DNA from: an uncultured Lachnospiraceae bacterium
Lineage (GTDB): Bacteria > Bacillota > Clostridia > Lachnospirales > Lachnospiraceae
DNA: 64,000 nt
Direction: 5' to 3'
NCBI GenBank assembly: GCA_910586015.1
Contig: CAJUGJ010000010.1
Coordinates: 58,676-122,675 of the forward strand
Below are positions 16,255 to 24,453 of this stretch, piece by piece. Both the position numbers and the translations under genes were made by a program. The notes below the pieces were generated by a model. The model made no database searches. It was not told the origin of the DNA and saw nothing but the letters and a program-made list of their open reading frames with translations. How positions within the stretch are numbered: position 1 is the stretch's first letter; every line of letters starts with the position of its first letter.

Positions 16255-18180
16255 ATGAAACGTTATCAAAAATATATTGCAGCAGCTCTTACTATCTGTT
16301 TAACAACCAGTGCTACATTTTACTATGCTGACAATAACTCAGCAAAAGCAGACAATTTTGTCGAAACAACTATTCGTTCTTCTGAAAAGACAGAAGTATC
16401 AAAAACAGCTTCTAATCTCACTTCTAAAAAAGAAGAAATGGTATATATTTTTGCTAATTCAGATGGCAGTGTTGATCATACTCTAGTTTCTGCCTGTTTA
16501 AAAAATCCGGATTCCCTTTCTTCTATAAATGATGTTTCCGATCTTACAGATATCGTAAACGTAAAGGGGTGGGAAGAATTTTATAAAAATGGGAATTCTC
16601 TAACTTGGACAGCCAATGGAGCAGATATTTACTACCAAGGTAAAAGTCAAAAAGAACTTCCCGTATCTGTAAATATTACTTATCTTTTAGATGGCAAAAA
16701 AATTTCTGCACAAGATCTTGCAGGAAAAAGTGGTAAAGTAACCATTCGTTTTATCTACGAAAACCATTCAAAAAAGCAGATAACTGTCGGCAAAAATGAA
16801 GAAACTTTGGCTGTTCCTTATTTAGCTGTTACTGGAACAATGTTTGATCTTAATCAATTTGCAAATATTGAAGTTACAAATGGTTCTGTATTAACAGACG
16901 GAAATCGTGCAGTTGTATTATGTCTTGCCCTTCCCGGAATGACAGAAAGTCTTCAATTAGAGGATGATTCTTTACTCCCAGATTATGCGGAAATTACAGC
17001 AGACGTTTCTAACTTCTCTTTAGCTGGAACAGTTACTGTTTTCACCAGCCAGCCATTTCAGTCTATTGCCAACAAAGATTTGGATAGCTTAGATGATTTT
17101 AATATAGATAGTCTTAGTGATGCTATATCAAAATTAAGTGAAGCTTCTACTCAATTAGAAGATGGTTCTTCCGAACTCTATGAGGGAGCAGTTTCTCTAC
17201 TTTCTGGTGCAACTTCTTTAGATAATGGAGTAAAAGACTTATTTCAGGGTACAACTCAATTAAATAGCGGAGCCTCTTCTTTAGCGTCGGGAACAAAGGA
17301 ACTAAGTTCGGGTGCTAAAACAGTACAAGATTCCGTAAAAACACTTGATGTTGGAATTCAAAATACTAAATCAGGAGCAGATAAACTAGCCGAAGGATAT
17401 ACTCCTGTATTAGAGGGTGTTTCTGTTCTTACACAGGGGTTAAAGCAGACAACCGATGGAATTCATTCTTTATCGGATGGAATGGATACTGCCTATGAAT
17501 CTTTAACTCAGACGATTGTAGCAAATGAACAGGTATTAGAAGGATTAAAACAGGTTTATGCTGCTGCTCCTTCAGAAAATTTTGCAAAGATGATTCAGAC
17601 CTTAGAAGTTACAATTACTGGTCAGAAACAGATTGCTGCAAGTATGACAGATGGAGGGAAGGGGTTAAAAGATGGTATTACTTCCCTTTCTGCCGGAACA
17701 AAAACAGTATTCGATGGAATAACTTCTTTAAATGCTGGTTTAAATACTCTTTCAGAAGGAACACTTTCTCTAAAAGATGGACTTACACAATTATCAGAAG
17801 GCAGTAGTAAATTAGTTACAGGTACTTCTTCTCTTTATCAGGCCTCTGTTCAAGTAAAAGACGGTGCAACCACTCTTTTTGATGGTACAAAAACATTAGT
17901 TGACGGTGCAAGTGACTTAAAAGAGGGAAGTAGCAAATTAAAAGTTGGTGCTTCTAATTTAGCAGATGGTACAAAGACACTTGCTGATGGAATTGCTGAA
18001 TTTAACGAAACGGGAATTCAAAAGCTAGTAGCTATATTTGATAGTGATATAGAACTTTTAATTGATCGTCTATCAGCTATGACAGACCTCGTTAGTAAGG
18101 AAAACAACTTTTCTGGATTAATGGAGGGTATGGACGGAAGTGTTTGCTACCTATTAAAAACAAATGAAATTCAAAAATAA
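16255..18180 (+). CDS. Secreted LxxG-heptad-repeat protein, partner of the MMPL exporter
   Basis: This 641-residue protein has an N-terminal signal sequence (basic MKRYQK, hydrophobic AALTICLTTSA, cleavage near residue 32). A beta-rich region of about 250 residues follows. Then comes a long stretch (about 285-590) of short repeats with L..G or L.DG every seven residues, typical of the 'X-X-X-Leu-X-X-Gly heptad repeat' family that overlaps with YhgE/Pip proteins. No C-terminal membrane helix follows, unlike full YhgE/Pip proteins, so it is probably secreted or held at the surface by partners. Its place after the TetR-controlled MMPL gene suggests an extracellular adaptor of the exporter, which is an inference. 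Confidence 0.82.
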   Translation: MKRYQKYIAAALTICLTTSATFYYADNNSAKADNFVETTIRSSEKTEVSKTASNLTSKKEEMVYIFANSDGSVDHTLVSACLKNPDSLSSINDVSDLTDIVNVKGWEEFYKNGNSLTWTANGADIYYQGKSQKELPVSVNITYLLDGKKISAQDLAGKSGKVTIRFIYENHSKKQITVGKNEETLAVPYLAVTGTMFDLNQFANIEVTNGSVLTDGNRAVVLCLALPGMTESLQLEDDSLLPDYAEITADVSNFSLAGTVTVFTSQPFQSIANKDLDSLDDFNIDSLSDAISKLSEASTQLEDGSSELYEGAVSLLSGATSLDNGVKDLFQGTTQLNSGASSLASGTKELSSGAKTVQDSVKTLDVGIQNTKSGADKLAEGYTPVLEGVSVLTQGLKQTTDGIHSLSDGMDTAYESLTQTIVANEQVLEGLKQVYAAAPSENFAKMIQTLEVTITGQKQIAASMTDGGKGLKDGITSLSAGTKTVFDGITSLNAGLNTLSEGTLSLKDGLTQLSEGSSKLVTGTSSLYQASVQVKDGATTLFDGTKTLVDGASDLKEGSSKLKVGASNLADGTKTLADGIAEFNETGIQKLVAIFDSDIELLIDRLSAMTDLVSKENNFSGLMEGMDGSVCYLLKTNEIQK

Positions 18181-18198
18181 AATAAATTTCTAAATCAT

Positions 18199-18246
18199 AA
18201 AAGCAAAATATCAAAAAAGGCGTAAATTTTTTGATATTTTGCTTTT
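18199..18246 (+). terminator. Intrinsic terminator after the MMPL operon
   Basis: A perfect 20-base inverted repeat (18199-18218 with 18227-18246) around an 8-base loop. The right arm ends in TTTT and a T-rich stretch follows. Confidence 0.88.
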
Positions 18247-18279
18247 AAATTTTCTCTGTGGTTTATTTTTCCTCTTAAT

Positions 18280-18308
18280 TTGACAGTACCTCTTTGCAAT
18301 GATATAAT
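18280..18308 (+). promoter_or_regulatory. Consensus sigma-A promoter of the hydrogenase module
   Basis: TTGACA (18280-18285), exactly 17 bases, TATAAT (18303-18308): a perfect housekeeping promoter 33 bases before the first gene. No palindrome overlaps it. Confidence 0.92.
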
Positions 18309-18340
18309 AAATATTATGATTTAAAGGAGGTATTTATATT

Positions 18341-18583
18341 ATGGTAATTCAGGTTTGTATTGGAAGTTCATGCCATTTAAAGGGTTCAAGAAGTGTAATT
18401 TTAAAACTTCAGGAATTAATTCAAAAACATCAGTTAGAGGATAAAATAAGTTTATCAGGTTCTTTTTGTATGGGTCAATGTCAAAAAGGAGTTTGTTTAA
18501 AATTAGATGAGGAAATTTTTTCACTTTCCCCTGATACAACTGCTGAATTTTTTCAAAACGAGGTACTTGGGAGGCTCGGCTAA
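18341..18583 (+). CDS. Thioredoxin-like [2Fe-2S] ferredoxin (NuoE/HydC-like)
   Basis: This 80-residue protein matches the thioredoxin-like ferredoxin fold of NuoE C-termini. It has VCIGSSCHLKG near the N-terminus and SFCMGQCQKGVC later, giving the four cysteines expected for one [2Fe-2S] cluster. Such small subunits carry electrons to [FeFe] hydrogenases or accompany sensory hydrogenases. It overlaps the next gene by one base (TAATG), so the pair is translationally coupled. The ribosome site is AAAGGAGG. Confidence 0.88.
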   Translation: MVIQVCIGSSCHLKGSRSVILKLQELIQKHQLEDKISLSGSFCMGQCQKGVCLKLDEEIFSLSPDTTAEFFQNEVLGRLG

Positions 18584-20337
18584 TGGATGTTATAGGGTTT
18601 AAAAGTGCAAAATGTCGGAATTGTTATCGCTGTGTGAGAAATTGTGTTCTAAAGGCAATCTCTGTACAAAATTCGCAAGCCTATATTATGGATAACCGCT
18701 GTATTTTGTGTGGTCGTTGTTTAGATGTATGTCCTCAAAATGCTAAAACACTTATCAGTGATTTAGATCGTGTGAAACAATTTTTACATAAGGGATATCA
18801 AGTGATTATTTCTCTTGCTCCTTCCCATGCTGCCTTTTTTACTTCTCATACTCCCGGGCAGACAGTACAAGCACTTTATCAACTCGGTTTTCATGCTGTT
18901 TATGAAACTGCGCAAGGTGCAGCTCTTGTAACTGCTCAGTATCGTGAGTTAATGAAAGAAAATAAGATGAAATACATTATTAGTTCCTGCTGCCCTTCTA
19001 TTAATGATTTAATTGAAATTTACTATCCATCTTTATGTAAATATCTTGCACCTGTGGTTTCTCCTATGATCGCCCATGCAAAACAGTTGAAAACACAGTA
19101 TGGGAAAGAAGTCAAAATTGTATTTATTGGTCCATGTATTGCTAAAAAACGAGAGGCAGAAATGGATCCTCGAACAAAGGGTGTAGTAGATGCGGTATTA
19201 AACTTTCATGAACTAGAAGACTGGCTAAAAGAAGAAAACCTTATTCCATCTCAATTACAGGAAGCCAAGTTTTCTGGAAAATCTCCGGGAATTCATCGTT
19301 TTTATCCAGAAGAAGGAGGAATTCTTACTACTTTTTCTACAGAGGATATTTCTTCAAAATATCGCAGACTTAGTGTCAGTGGTCTGGAAAATTGTATGGA
19401 TCTATTTTCTAGTCTTATGCAAAATGAATTAGAACCTTGTTTTCTTGAAGTAAATGCCTGTAGCGGAGGATGTATTAATGGTTCCGCTCTATCATCATAT
19501 CAAAGACGCTTTTCAGGTATGCTTTCTTTTCAGCGTTATGCTGGTTCTGATCAAAATAAAACAGAAGTGAAAGATGAAAAAGAAGATAGTTTTAATGATC
19601 TCTCTTTTATGCGGCGAACTTTTTCAGATCGTTCTCCAAAGATACAAGAACCTTCAGAAGAAGATATTCTTCGTATACTCCATCTATTAGGTAAACACTC
19701 CAAACAAGATCTTTTAAACTGTGGAGCCTGTGGATATAATTCCTGTCGTGAAAAAGCAGTGGCAGTTTTAGAGGGAAAAGCGGAACTTACTATGTGTCTG
19801 CCTTATATGCAGGAGAGAGCACAATCAATGGCTAATGCAGTTCTTGATCATACTCCAAGTATTATACTGATTTTAGACAGTAAAGGTCATTTATTAGAAT
19901 ATTCTTCTTCGGCAGAAAAATTTTTTGCACCGCTAGGGATTCTTTCACATGGGATCTCATTTGATTCTTTTGTTGATATTAAACCGTTTTTGCAGGCTCT
20001 AAAAACAAACAAGCCTATTTATGATCAAAAAGTAACTTATCCAGCTCTTGCTCGTATCACTCTACAAAAAATCATTCCTATTGAACCACAAAACTGTGTT
20101 TTAATTATTTTAGATGATATTACTAAAGAAGAAGAAAATCGAAAAAAAGTACAAACTATTCGACTTGATGCCCTAGAAATGGCACAAAAGGTAATTGATC
20201 GTCAAATGTTTGTCGCACAGGAAATTGCAGGTCTTCTTGGAGAAACAACGGCTGAAACAAAGGTTACACTAAATCGTCTGCGAGATATGATTAGTCAAGA
20301 TGATACCGTTTCTAGAAATCAGGAGGAAATTTTATGA
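18583..20337 (+). CDS. Putative sensory [FeFe] hydrogenase with PAS domain (HydS-like)
   Basis: This 584-residue protein has two N-terminal [4Fe-4S] sites (CxxCxxC at 11-17 with C21; CxxCxxC at 40-46 with C50). The hydrogenase H-domain carries all H-cluster motifs: L1 SSCCPS (C136, C137), L2 GPCIAKK (C185) and L3 NACSGGC (C293, C297). A further Fe-S domain follows (C380, C383, C388, C405), then a PAS domain (about 420-510) and a helical C-terminus. This is the architecture of the putative sensory hydrogenases that lie beside PP2C phosphatases or kinases. The protein would sense H2 or redox state and signal through the next gene, which overlaps it by four bases. Direct catalysis is possible because both L1 cysteines are kept. 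Confidence 0.88.
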   Translation: MDVIGFKSAKCRNCYRCVRNCVLKAISVQNSQAYIMDNRCILCGRCLDVCPQNAKTLISDLDRVKQFLHKGYQVIISLAPSHAAFFTSHTPGQTVQALYQLGFHAVYETAQGAALVTAQYRELMKENKMKYIISSCCPSINDLIEIYYPSLCKYLAPVVSPMIAHAKQLKTQYGKEVKIVFIGPCIAKKREAEMDPRTKGVVDAVLNFHELEDWLKEENLIPSQLQEAKFSGKSPGIHRFYPEEGGILTTFSTEDISSKYRRLSVSGLENCMDLFSSLMQNELEPCFLEVNACSGGCINGSALSSYQRRFSGMLSFQRYAGSDQNKTEVKDEKEDSFNDLSFMRRTFSDRSPKIQEPSEEDILRILHLLGKHSKQDLLNCGACGYNSCREKAVAVLEGKAELTMCLPYMQERAQSMANAVLDHTPSIILILDSKGHLLEYSSSAEKFFAPLGILSHGISFDSFVDIKPFLQALKTNKPIYDQKVTYPALARITLQKIIPIEPQNCVLIILDDITKEEENRKKVQTIRLDALEMAQKVIDRQMFVAQEIAGLLGETTAETKVTLNRLRDMISQDDTVSRNQEEIL

Positions 20338-21032
20338 AATTTGCTGCTGACATCGCTGGAAAAAGTCTGATTAAATATGGAGAAGAATTATGTGGAGATA
20401 AAACAGAAATTCTAACTGCGGGAGAAGATCAAATACTCATTCTTGCCGATGGAATGGGAAGTGGAGTTAAAGCAAATATTTTAGCTACTTTAACATCTAA
20501 GATCCTTGGAACAATGTTTCGCTATGGAGCTGATTTAGAGGATTGTGTTCATACTGTAATTCGAACTCTTCCCACATGTAAAGTTCGAAAAGCAGCCTAT
20601 TCTACTTTTAGTATTTTAAAATTAGGAACTGATGGAAGTGCCAGATTAATTGAATTTGATAATCCATCTTGTATTTTTTTAAGGAATGGAACAGTTCTTC
20701 CTCTTAACTGGACACAAATTCAGATCGAAGGAAAAATGATTCGAGAAAGTCGTTTTTTTGTGGAAGTCGGAGATTATTTGCTCTTACTAAGTGATGGTGT
20801 TACTTTTGCGGGACTTGGAGGTATTTATCCATTTGGGTGGACAAGAGAAGGAGTTTGTGAATTTGCTTCAAAACTTTCTCTTCAATGTCCCTGTGCAAAT
20901 GAATTGGTTTCTTTGCTTCTTGATAAATGTTTAGAATTATATAATAACCACCCCGGAGATGATACAACTTTGTTAGCAGCACGAATTCTGTCTGCACCAT
21001 CTGATCTTTCGTCTGCTATAAATCTATCTTAA
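20334..21032 (+). CDS. SpoIIE-like PP2C serine/threonine phosphatase
   Basis: This 232-residue stand-alone phosphatase has the PP2C metal-binding motifs LADGMGSG (about 39-46), LLLLSDGV (about 148-155) and PGDDTTLL (near 207-214). It has no membrane or sensor domain of its own. It overlaps the sensory hydrogenase by four bases (ATGA), so the pair probably works as sensor plus output, dephosphorylating a phosphoprotein (for example an anti-sigma-factor antagonist) in response to H2. The target is not in the window. Confidence 0.88.
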   Translation: MKFAADIAGKSLIKYGEELCGDKTEILTAGEDQILILADGMGSGVKANILATLTSKILGTMFRYGADLEDCVHTVIRTLPTCKVRKAAYSTFSILKLGTDGSARLIEFDNPSCIFLRNGTVLPLNWTQIQIEGKMIRESRFFVEVGDYLLLLSDGVTFAGLGGIYPFGWTREGVCEFASKLSLQCPCANELVSLLLDKCLELYNNHPGDDTTLLAARILSAPSDLSSAINLS

Positions 21033-21047
21033 ATTAAGGAGGCAAAC

Positions 21048-22502
21048 ATGTTACAAGGAAATATTGATATTGGTACAATTAAAAATGAAGTTCTCTATGA
21101 AGTTGCAAAACTTGCTTTTCAAGGAGCGTTAGAAGAAAAAAAGGAGCAGCTTCCATTTGAAATGATCCCTGGACCACAAGCAAATTTTCGCTGTTGTATC
21201 TATAAAGAAAGAGAAATTATTCGTCAGAGAATCTTACTTGCTCAAGGAAAATCTCCATCTTCTAAAAAAGATGACAAAAATATCGTGCAGGTTATTAGTT
21301 CTGCCTGTGAGGAGTGTCCAATCACCCGTTTTGTCGTAACTGATAATTGTCAAAAATGTATGGGAAAACGCTGTCAAAATGCTTGTAATTTTAAAGCAAT
21401 CACTATGTCAAGAGATCGTGCCTATATCGATCCGTCGAAATGCAAAGAGTGTGGAAAGTGTGCCCAAGCCTGTCCTTATAATGCGATTGCCGATCTGATG
21501 CGCCCATGTAAAAGAAGTTGTCCAGTTGATGCTATTTCAATGGATGAAAATGGAATTGTAATTATTAATGAAGAGAAATGTATCAGTTGTGGAAATTGTA
21601 TTCGTAATTGTCCATTTGGCGCCATTTCTGATCGTTCTTTTTTAGTTGATGTTATCAATCTACTTCGTTCGGATATTCCTGTTTATGCAATGGTTGCTCC
21701 AGCTGTAGAAGGACAATTTGGAGCTCAGGTTTCTACTGGTATTTTGGCAGAAGGAATCAAAGAGCTTGGTTTTGATGGAATGTTTGAAGTAGCACTTGGT
21801 GCAGATTTTGTTGCTGCCTCTGAATCAGAAGAATGGTATGAAGCATATCAAGAGGGTAAAAAAATGACTACTTCCTGTTGTCCTGCTTTTGTAAATATGA
21901 TTAAGAAGCATTTTCCTGAACTTATAAAAAATATTTCTACAACAATTTCTCCGATGCAGGCAACTGCAAAAGTAGTAAAAGCACTACATCCAGATGCAAT
22001 TACTGTATTTATTGGACCATGTATTGCAAAAAAGAGTGAGGTTCTCGATCATATTACAGAAGGCGGAACAGATTATGCACTTACTTTTGATGAATTAAAT
22101 GCAATGTTTAGAGCAAAAGAGATTGAGTTGGCTTCCTTTGGACAAAATATGCAGCAAGGTAGTATTTTCGGAAAGAATTTTGCTGTGGCAGGTGGTGTAA
22201 CAGCTTCTGTATTACAGGCATTAAAAGAAAAGGGTATACAAGCAGACATTCATGTAAAAGGATGTAATGGTGCTGCTGAATGTAAAAAAGCATTAATGTT
22301 ATTAAAAGCTGGAAAACTTCCAGAAGATTTTCTAGAAGGAATGTCGTGTGAAGGTGGCTGTGTAAATGGTCCGGGTGCAGTTTTAAGTGGTAGACAGGCA
22401 CAATTAAATCGTACTAATGTTTTAAAATCTGTGGATGATCGGGCTATTTATGATACGGTACATAGTTATGAAGACTGTAATATTACTATGCACCGTAAAT
22501 AA
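21048..22502 (+). CDS. Monomeric [FeFe] hydrogenase, group B type
   Basis: This 484-residue cytoplasmic enzyme has a Cys-rich N-terminal half with several [4Fe-4S] motifs (CxxC at 87-90, the C101-C113 cluster, CxxCxxC at 132-138 and CxxCxxC at 178-184). Then comes the H-cluster domain: L1 TTSCCPAF (C277, C278), L2 GPCIAKK (C325) and L3 MSCEGGCVNGPG (C434, C438). This layout fits the group B [FeFe] hydrogenases of fermentative anaerobes, which exchange electrons with ferredoxin and make or consume H2. It has an AAGGAGG ribosome site 15 bases after the phosphatase gene, so it belongs to the module. The HydE/F/G maturases must be encoded elsewhere. Confidence 0.92.
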   Translation: MLQGNIDIGTIKNEVLYEVAKLAFQGALEEKKEQLPFEMIPGPQANFRCCIYKEREIIRQRILLAQGKSPSSKKDDKNIVQVISSACEECPITRFVVTDNCQKCMGKRCQNACNFKAITMSRDRAYIDPSKCKECGKCAQACPYNAIADLMRPCKRSCPVDAISMDENGIVIINEEKCISCGNCIRNCPFGAISDRSFLVDVINLLRSDIPVYAMVAPAVEGQFGAQVSTGILAEGIKELGFDGMFEVALGADFVAASESEEWYEAYQEGKKMTTSCCPAFVNMIKKHFPELIKNISTTISPMQATAKVVKALHPDAITVFIGPCIAKKSEVLDHITEGGTDYALTFDELNAMFRAKEIELASFGQNMQQGSIFGKNFAVAGGVTASVLQALKEKGIQADIHVKGCNGAAECKKALMLLKAGKLPEDFLEGMSCEGGCVNGPGAVLSGRQAQLNRTNVLKSVDDRAIYDTVHSYEDCNITMHRK

Positions 22503-22516
22503 TATCTTTTTTAAAA

Positions 22517-22574
22517 AATAAGAAAAGCACAAAAAATAGGTTTATTTTGACCTGTTTTTTGTGCTTTTCTTATT
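22517..22574 (+). terminator. Intrinsic terminator of the hydrogenase module
   Basis: Inverted repeat arms 22517-22541 and 22550-22574 pair over 25 bases with one mismatch around an 8-base loop. T-rich runs lie within the right arm and downstream. Confidence 0.88.
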
Positions 22575-22642
22575 TCTAAAATTTTCATATTAATACGAAC
22601 TGCATAAATTTCATATCATTTTTTTTTATTTTTTAAATATAT

Positions 22643-22671
22643 TTTACATTTCTTCCATCTTGTGTTATAAT
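22643..22671 (+). promoter_or_regulatory. Promoter of the chemoreceptor operon
   Basis: TTTACA (22643-22648), 17 bases, TATAAT (22666-22671), 37 bases before the start codon. This is a sigma-A promoter. I see no sigma-D (flagellar) signature. Confidence 0.8.
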
Positions 22672-22708
22672 ATATTTAGATTAAAATAGAAAAAGGAGAT
22701 GGAGAGAT

Positions 22709-24436
22709 ATGAAAAACATGAGGGCTAAACTTTTTACTCCTCTGTTTATTCTTGTACTCGCAGGCGGTCTTACAGGTATTTTATGTAGATATTCTCTAAA
22801 CATGTTAAAATCTATCAGCAATGAGATTTCAGATAAACATCTGCCACTCATTATGACAGTTGACTATATCTCATCGACCGTTCAAGAGCTTCAACAGCTC
22901 TTACTTACACACTGTATTTCTGAAACAGAAGAGAATAAACAGAAAGAAGAATCTGAAATCAAACAGGCAAAAGCACAATTAAAAGCAGATATGGATAGTT
23001 ATTATTCTATGCTCTCTTCTCAAAACAATTTAGAGCAGTCTAACTATACTACTCTAACGAAAATTTATGAACAATATCTAGAAAAATATGATCTGACACT
23101 CTCTTTAAGTTCCGCTGGACATGCTCAAGAAGCTGCTAGTAATGTCAACGGAGTATTAACAGATCTCTTTAAACAATTAGAAGAACATGTAAATTCTATT
23201 GTTAAAGATGCTCAATTAAGTGTTGCCTTTTCAAAAAAGCAACAAGAAAATACCTACGAAAATTCCAATATTATGGTATTAGCTATGACAATAATTATGG
23301 TTATTGTTGTTATTACTTCTGCTATTGTTTTATCTAAATCAATCGTTTCTCCAACTGTCCATGCAGAACGCAAACTTCTTCAAATCATTCAACAAATTGA
23401 AAAACGTGAGGGTGATTTAACAGAACGAGTTCCAGTGGAATCTAAAGATGAATTTGGGCGCTTTGCCCAAGGAGTCAATTCTTTTATTCATTCCCTTCAA
23501 GATATTATGGGTAAAATTATTTCTGCCTCAAATCATCTGACAAACTCTTTTGATACAATAGCCTCTAATATTACCAAGGCAACTACTACTTCTCATGATA
23601 TTTCTAGTACAATGGAAGAACTTTCTACTACTATGGAAGAAGTTTCCGCTACGATTGAAATTGTCAATACTAATACTGCCGAAGTAGGAAGTGAGGTAAA
23701 AGATGTTGCCAACTCTACAAATAATATTTATAACTATACAAATGAAATGAGAGATCGTGCAGAACAGTTTGAAAAAAAAGCAATTTCTAACAAAAAGGCT
23801 ACAAATGAAATGATTTCTTCTATTATAGAAACTTTAAAACAGGCAATTGAAGACAGTCAAAGTGTTAATCGTATTAGTAAATTAACCAATGAAATTTTAA
23901 ATATTGCAAGTCAAACTAATTTATTAGCTTTAAATGCCTCTATTGAAGCAGCAAGAGCTGGTGACGCTGGTCGAGGTTTTGCAGTAGTTGCAGATGAAAT
24001 TCGTCAGCTTGCAGATAGTAGTAGAGAAACTGCTAACAATATACAAAATATTAATCAGATTGTTATAACTGCAGTGCAAAATTTAAGTGAACATGCCAAT
24101 ACAATGGTTGAATATATTGACTCTACTATTCTTCCAGATTATGATTCCTTTGTTGCCTCTGGAAGACAATATTTGGAAGATGCTAAATATGTCAATGGAA
24201 CGATGAATGACTGTACGAATAAAACAGAACAGCTTCAAAGAATCATCAGCGAATTAGTAGAGTCTATGGATGGAATTGCTGCTTCTGTAGGTGAAAGTGC
24301 CAATGGAATCTCTAAATCTTCAGCAAATACCACAGAGATGGTTACTGAGATTATGAATATTAATAAAGAAGCAGGTTTTAATATAGAAATTGTTGCACAA
24401 TTAAAGGAGCGAGCAGATGCGTTCCAAAATGTTTAA
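22709..24436 (+). CDS. Methyl-accepting chemotaxis protein
   Basis: This 575-residue receptor has an N-terminal membrane helix (about 8-28), an extracellular four-helix-bundle-like sensor of about 150 residues and a second membrane helix (about 190-212). A HAMP region ending EGDLTERVPVESKDEFG follows, then a signalling domain with the conserved hairpin LLALNASIEAARAGDAGRGF near residue 412. It would control CheA or act as a non-chemotaxis sensor. No che genes are nearby. The next gene, 17 bases downstream, encodes a surface protein with two tandem domains, so the receptor may sense a ligand it presents. Confidence 0.95.
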   Translation: MKNMRAKLFTPLFILVLAGGLTGILCRYSLNMLKSISNEISDKHLPLIMTVDYISSTVQELQQLLLTHCISETEENKQKEESEIKQAKAQLKADMDSYYSMLSSQNNLEQSNYTTLTKIYEQYLEKYDLTLSLSSAGHAQEAASNVNGVLTDLFKQLEEHVNSIVKDAQLSVAFSKKQQENTYENSNIMVLAMTIIMVIVVITSAIVLSKSIVSPTVHAERKLLQIIQQIEKREGDLTERVPVESKDEFGRFAQGVNSFIHSLQDIMGKIISASNHLTNSFDTIASNITKATTTSHDISSTMEELSTTMEEVSATIEIVNTNTAEVGSEVKDVANSTNNIYNYTNEMRDRAEQFEKKAISNKKATNEMISSIIETLKQAIEDSQSVNRISKLTNEILNIASQTNLLALNASIEAARAGDAGRGFAVVADEIRQLADSSRETANNIQNINQIVITAVQNLSEHANTMVEYIDSTILPDYDSFVASGRQYLEDAKYVNGTMNDCTNKTEQLQRIISELVESMDGIAASVGESANGISKSSANTTEMVTEIMNINKEAGFNIEIVAQLKERADAFQNV

Positions 24437-24453
24437 GAAAGGAGATGTTGTAA

